DNA of 6,785 nt from Candidatus Scybalocola fimicaballi (GTDB lineage Bacteria; Bacteroidota; Bacteroidia; Bacteroidales; Paludibacteraceae): contig DCIP01000031.1 in assembly GCA_002317115.1 (NCBI GenBank), positions 1 to 6,785 of the forward strand, given 5' to 3'. Below are positions 6,096-6,785 of the stretch, piece after piece. The notes under the pieces are model-generated. The model saw only the letters and a list, made by a program, of their open reading frames with translations. It was not told where the DNA came from and ran no database searches. Each line of letters begins with the position of its first letter. The first letter of the stretch is position 1. Both the position numbers and the translations under genes were made by a program.

Positions 6096-6785
6096 TCAGA
6101 TGACCAAAGAATCTATAGAGCCTATGCAGATTCCTTCTTTTGTGTTGTCGTAATAAATGGATAAACCATACACCTCATCCCATGCACATTCACAAACCCA
6201 TCCGTAACGATTGCCTTGTCTGTGGAAAAACAGTTTCTTAAATTGTACAAGTGATTTAATGGACTCTATATCCATTTCTTCTGCTTTATACATATCAGCA
6301 AGATCCCATATCTCCGATATCACTTCATAGCTATCTTGATAGTAATCCAATAATGCCTTGGGATACTCAGCTAAGAAAGATTTTTCGTTTTGAAGATACT
6401 TTTGATAGTTTGCTTTCTGTTCAGGAGTTATTTTTGAATTATAGGAAAGAGCACGTGCCTCCAACAAAAGCCACTCTCCATCAATACCGTTGATATCTGT
6501 TTTGATCCATTTTCTCCAAGCCTGATCAAAGTACATCTCTCCAAACACATCATCATCAACCACAGCATAATTCTTCAACACATCCCAACCTTGGAAGATT
6601 CGTGGTTTGCCATCGGACAAAACTACAGAAATACGATATTCATCTGAAAAAAATTCAGACAACCAACCGTAATTTCCTTTTTTATCAATGAATAATTGTA
6701 TCGTGTCAAAAACACCAAGTGTGGCATCAGCATCTACTACATCAATTTTTTGGTCATCTGACACTTCCCATCTTTCTTCGAATTC
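6096..6785 (-). CDS. DUF6985-like protein, 5' end outside the window
   Basis: The frame ends at TGA (6096-6098) and stays open to the last base of the window. A GTG at 6764 could be a start, but seven codons upstream of it are also open, so the gene is probably truncated by the window edge. Counting from that GTG, 222 residues are visible. Residues 112-143 (ITPEQKANYQKYLQNEK onward to LLDYY) and the end, with a W-V-C-E-C-A-W-D-E-x-Y-G-L pattern (189-201), resemble what I remember of DUF6985, a family without known activity. A segment at 24-64 and another at 178-220 look like copies of each other (GN-x-YGW, then DE-x-Y-x-x-S), flanking the helical middle. No signal peptide can be judged. It reads in the same direction as the 801-residue protein gene, 192 bp upstream of it. 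The family label is from memory and moderate in certainty. Confidence 0.8.
   Translation of the reverse strand, partial: EFEERWEVSDDQKIDVVDADATLGVFDTIQLFIDKKGNYGWLSEFFSDEYRISVVLSDGKPRIFQGWDVLKNYAVVDDDVFGEMYFDQAWRKWIKTDINGIDGEWLLLEARALSYNSKITPEQKANYQKYLQNEKSFLAEYPKALLDYYQDSYEVISEIWDLADMYKAEEMDIESIKSLVQFKKLFFHRQGNRYGWVCECAWDEVYGLSIYYDNTKEGICIGSIDSLVI

Overview
The window looks like chromosomal DNA from a member of the Bacteroidales, most likely a Prevotella-type organism. Three things point there: an argR, GNAT acyltransferase, argG gene order known from Bacteroides and Prevotella; protein sequences (ArgG, QueF, the GNAT) of the Bacteroidetes type; and A/T-rich translation starts with no clear Shine-Dalgarno sequence. 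The genus is an inference from remembered sequences, not from a search.

Left part (1-3012, plus strand). The window opens inside queF, the last enzyme of preQ1 (queuosine precursor) synthesis. An AT-rich intergenic region of about 215 bp follows, then a tight three-gene arginine unit: argR (520-984), a GNAT acyltransferase (995-1702) and argG (1714-2922). The gaps between these genes are only 10-11 bp, so they are probably co-transcribed. ArgR would sense arginine, the GNAT probably catalyses the first step of ornithine synthesis by acylating glutamate (likely with succinyl-CoA in this phylum), and ArgG joins citrulline to aspartate. Two strong intrinsic terminators in tandem close the unit. 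argC and argD, which follow argG in Bacteroides as I recall it, are absent here.

Middle part (3013-3497). A short GC-rich block with potential RNA hairpins precedes a small hypothetical gene (3136-3420, plus). It converges on the next gene across a 30-bp near-palindrome.

Right part (3498-6785, minus strand). A modular 801-residue protein without a signal peptide carries an unrecognised N-terminal domain, YwqK/MORN-like Tyr-Asn-Asp-x-Gly repeats, a second unrecognised domain and about six Sel1-like repeats. Upstream of it is the 3' part of another gene, whose product resembles the DUF6985 family and contains an internal duplication. The 192 bp between them hold another cluster of GC-rich hairpins. 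Both genes use A/T-rich codons, unlike argG, and look like accessory cargo. No RNA genes, CRISPR arrays or insertion sequences were seen, and no stretch above 300 bp lacks a gene.
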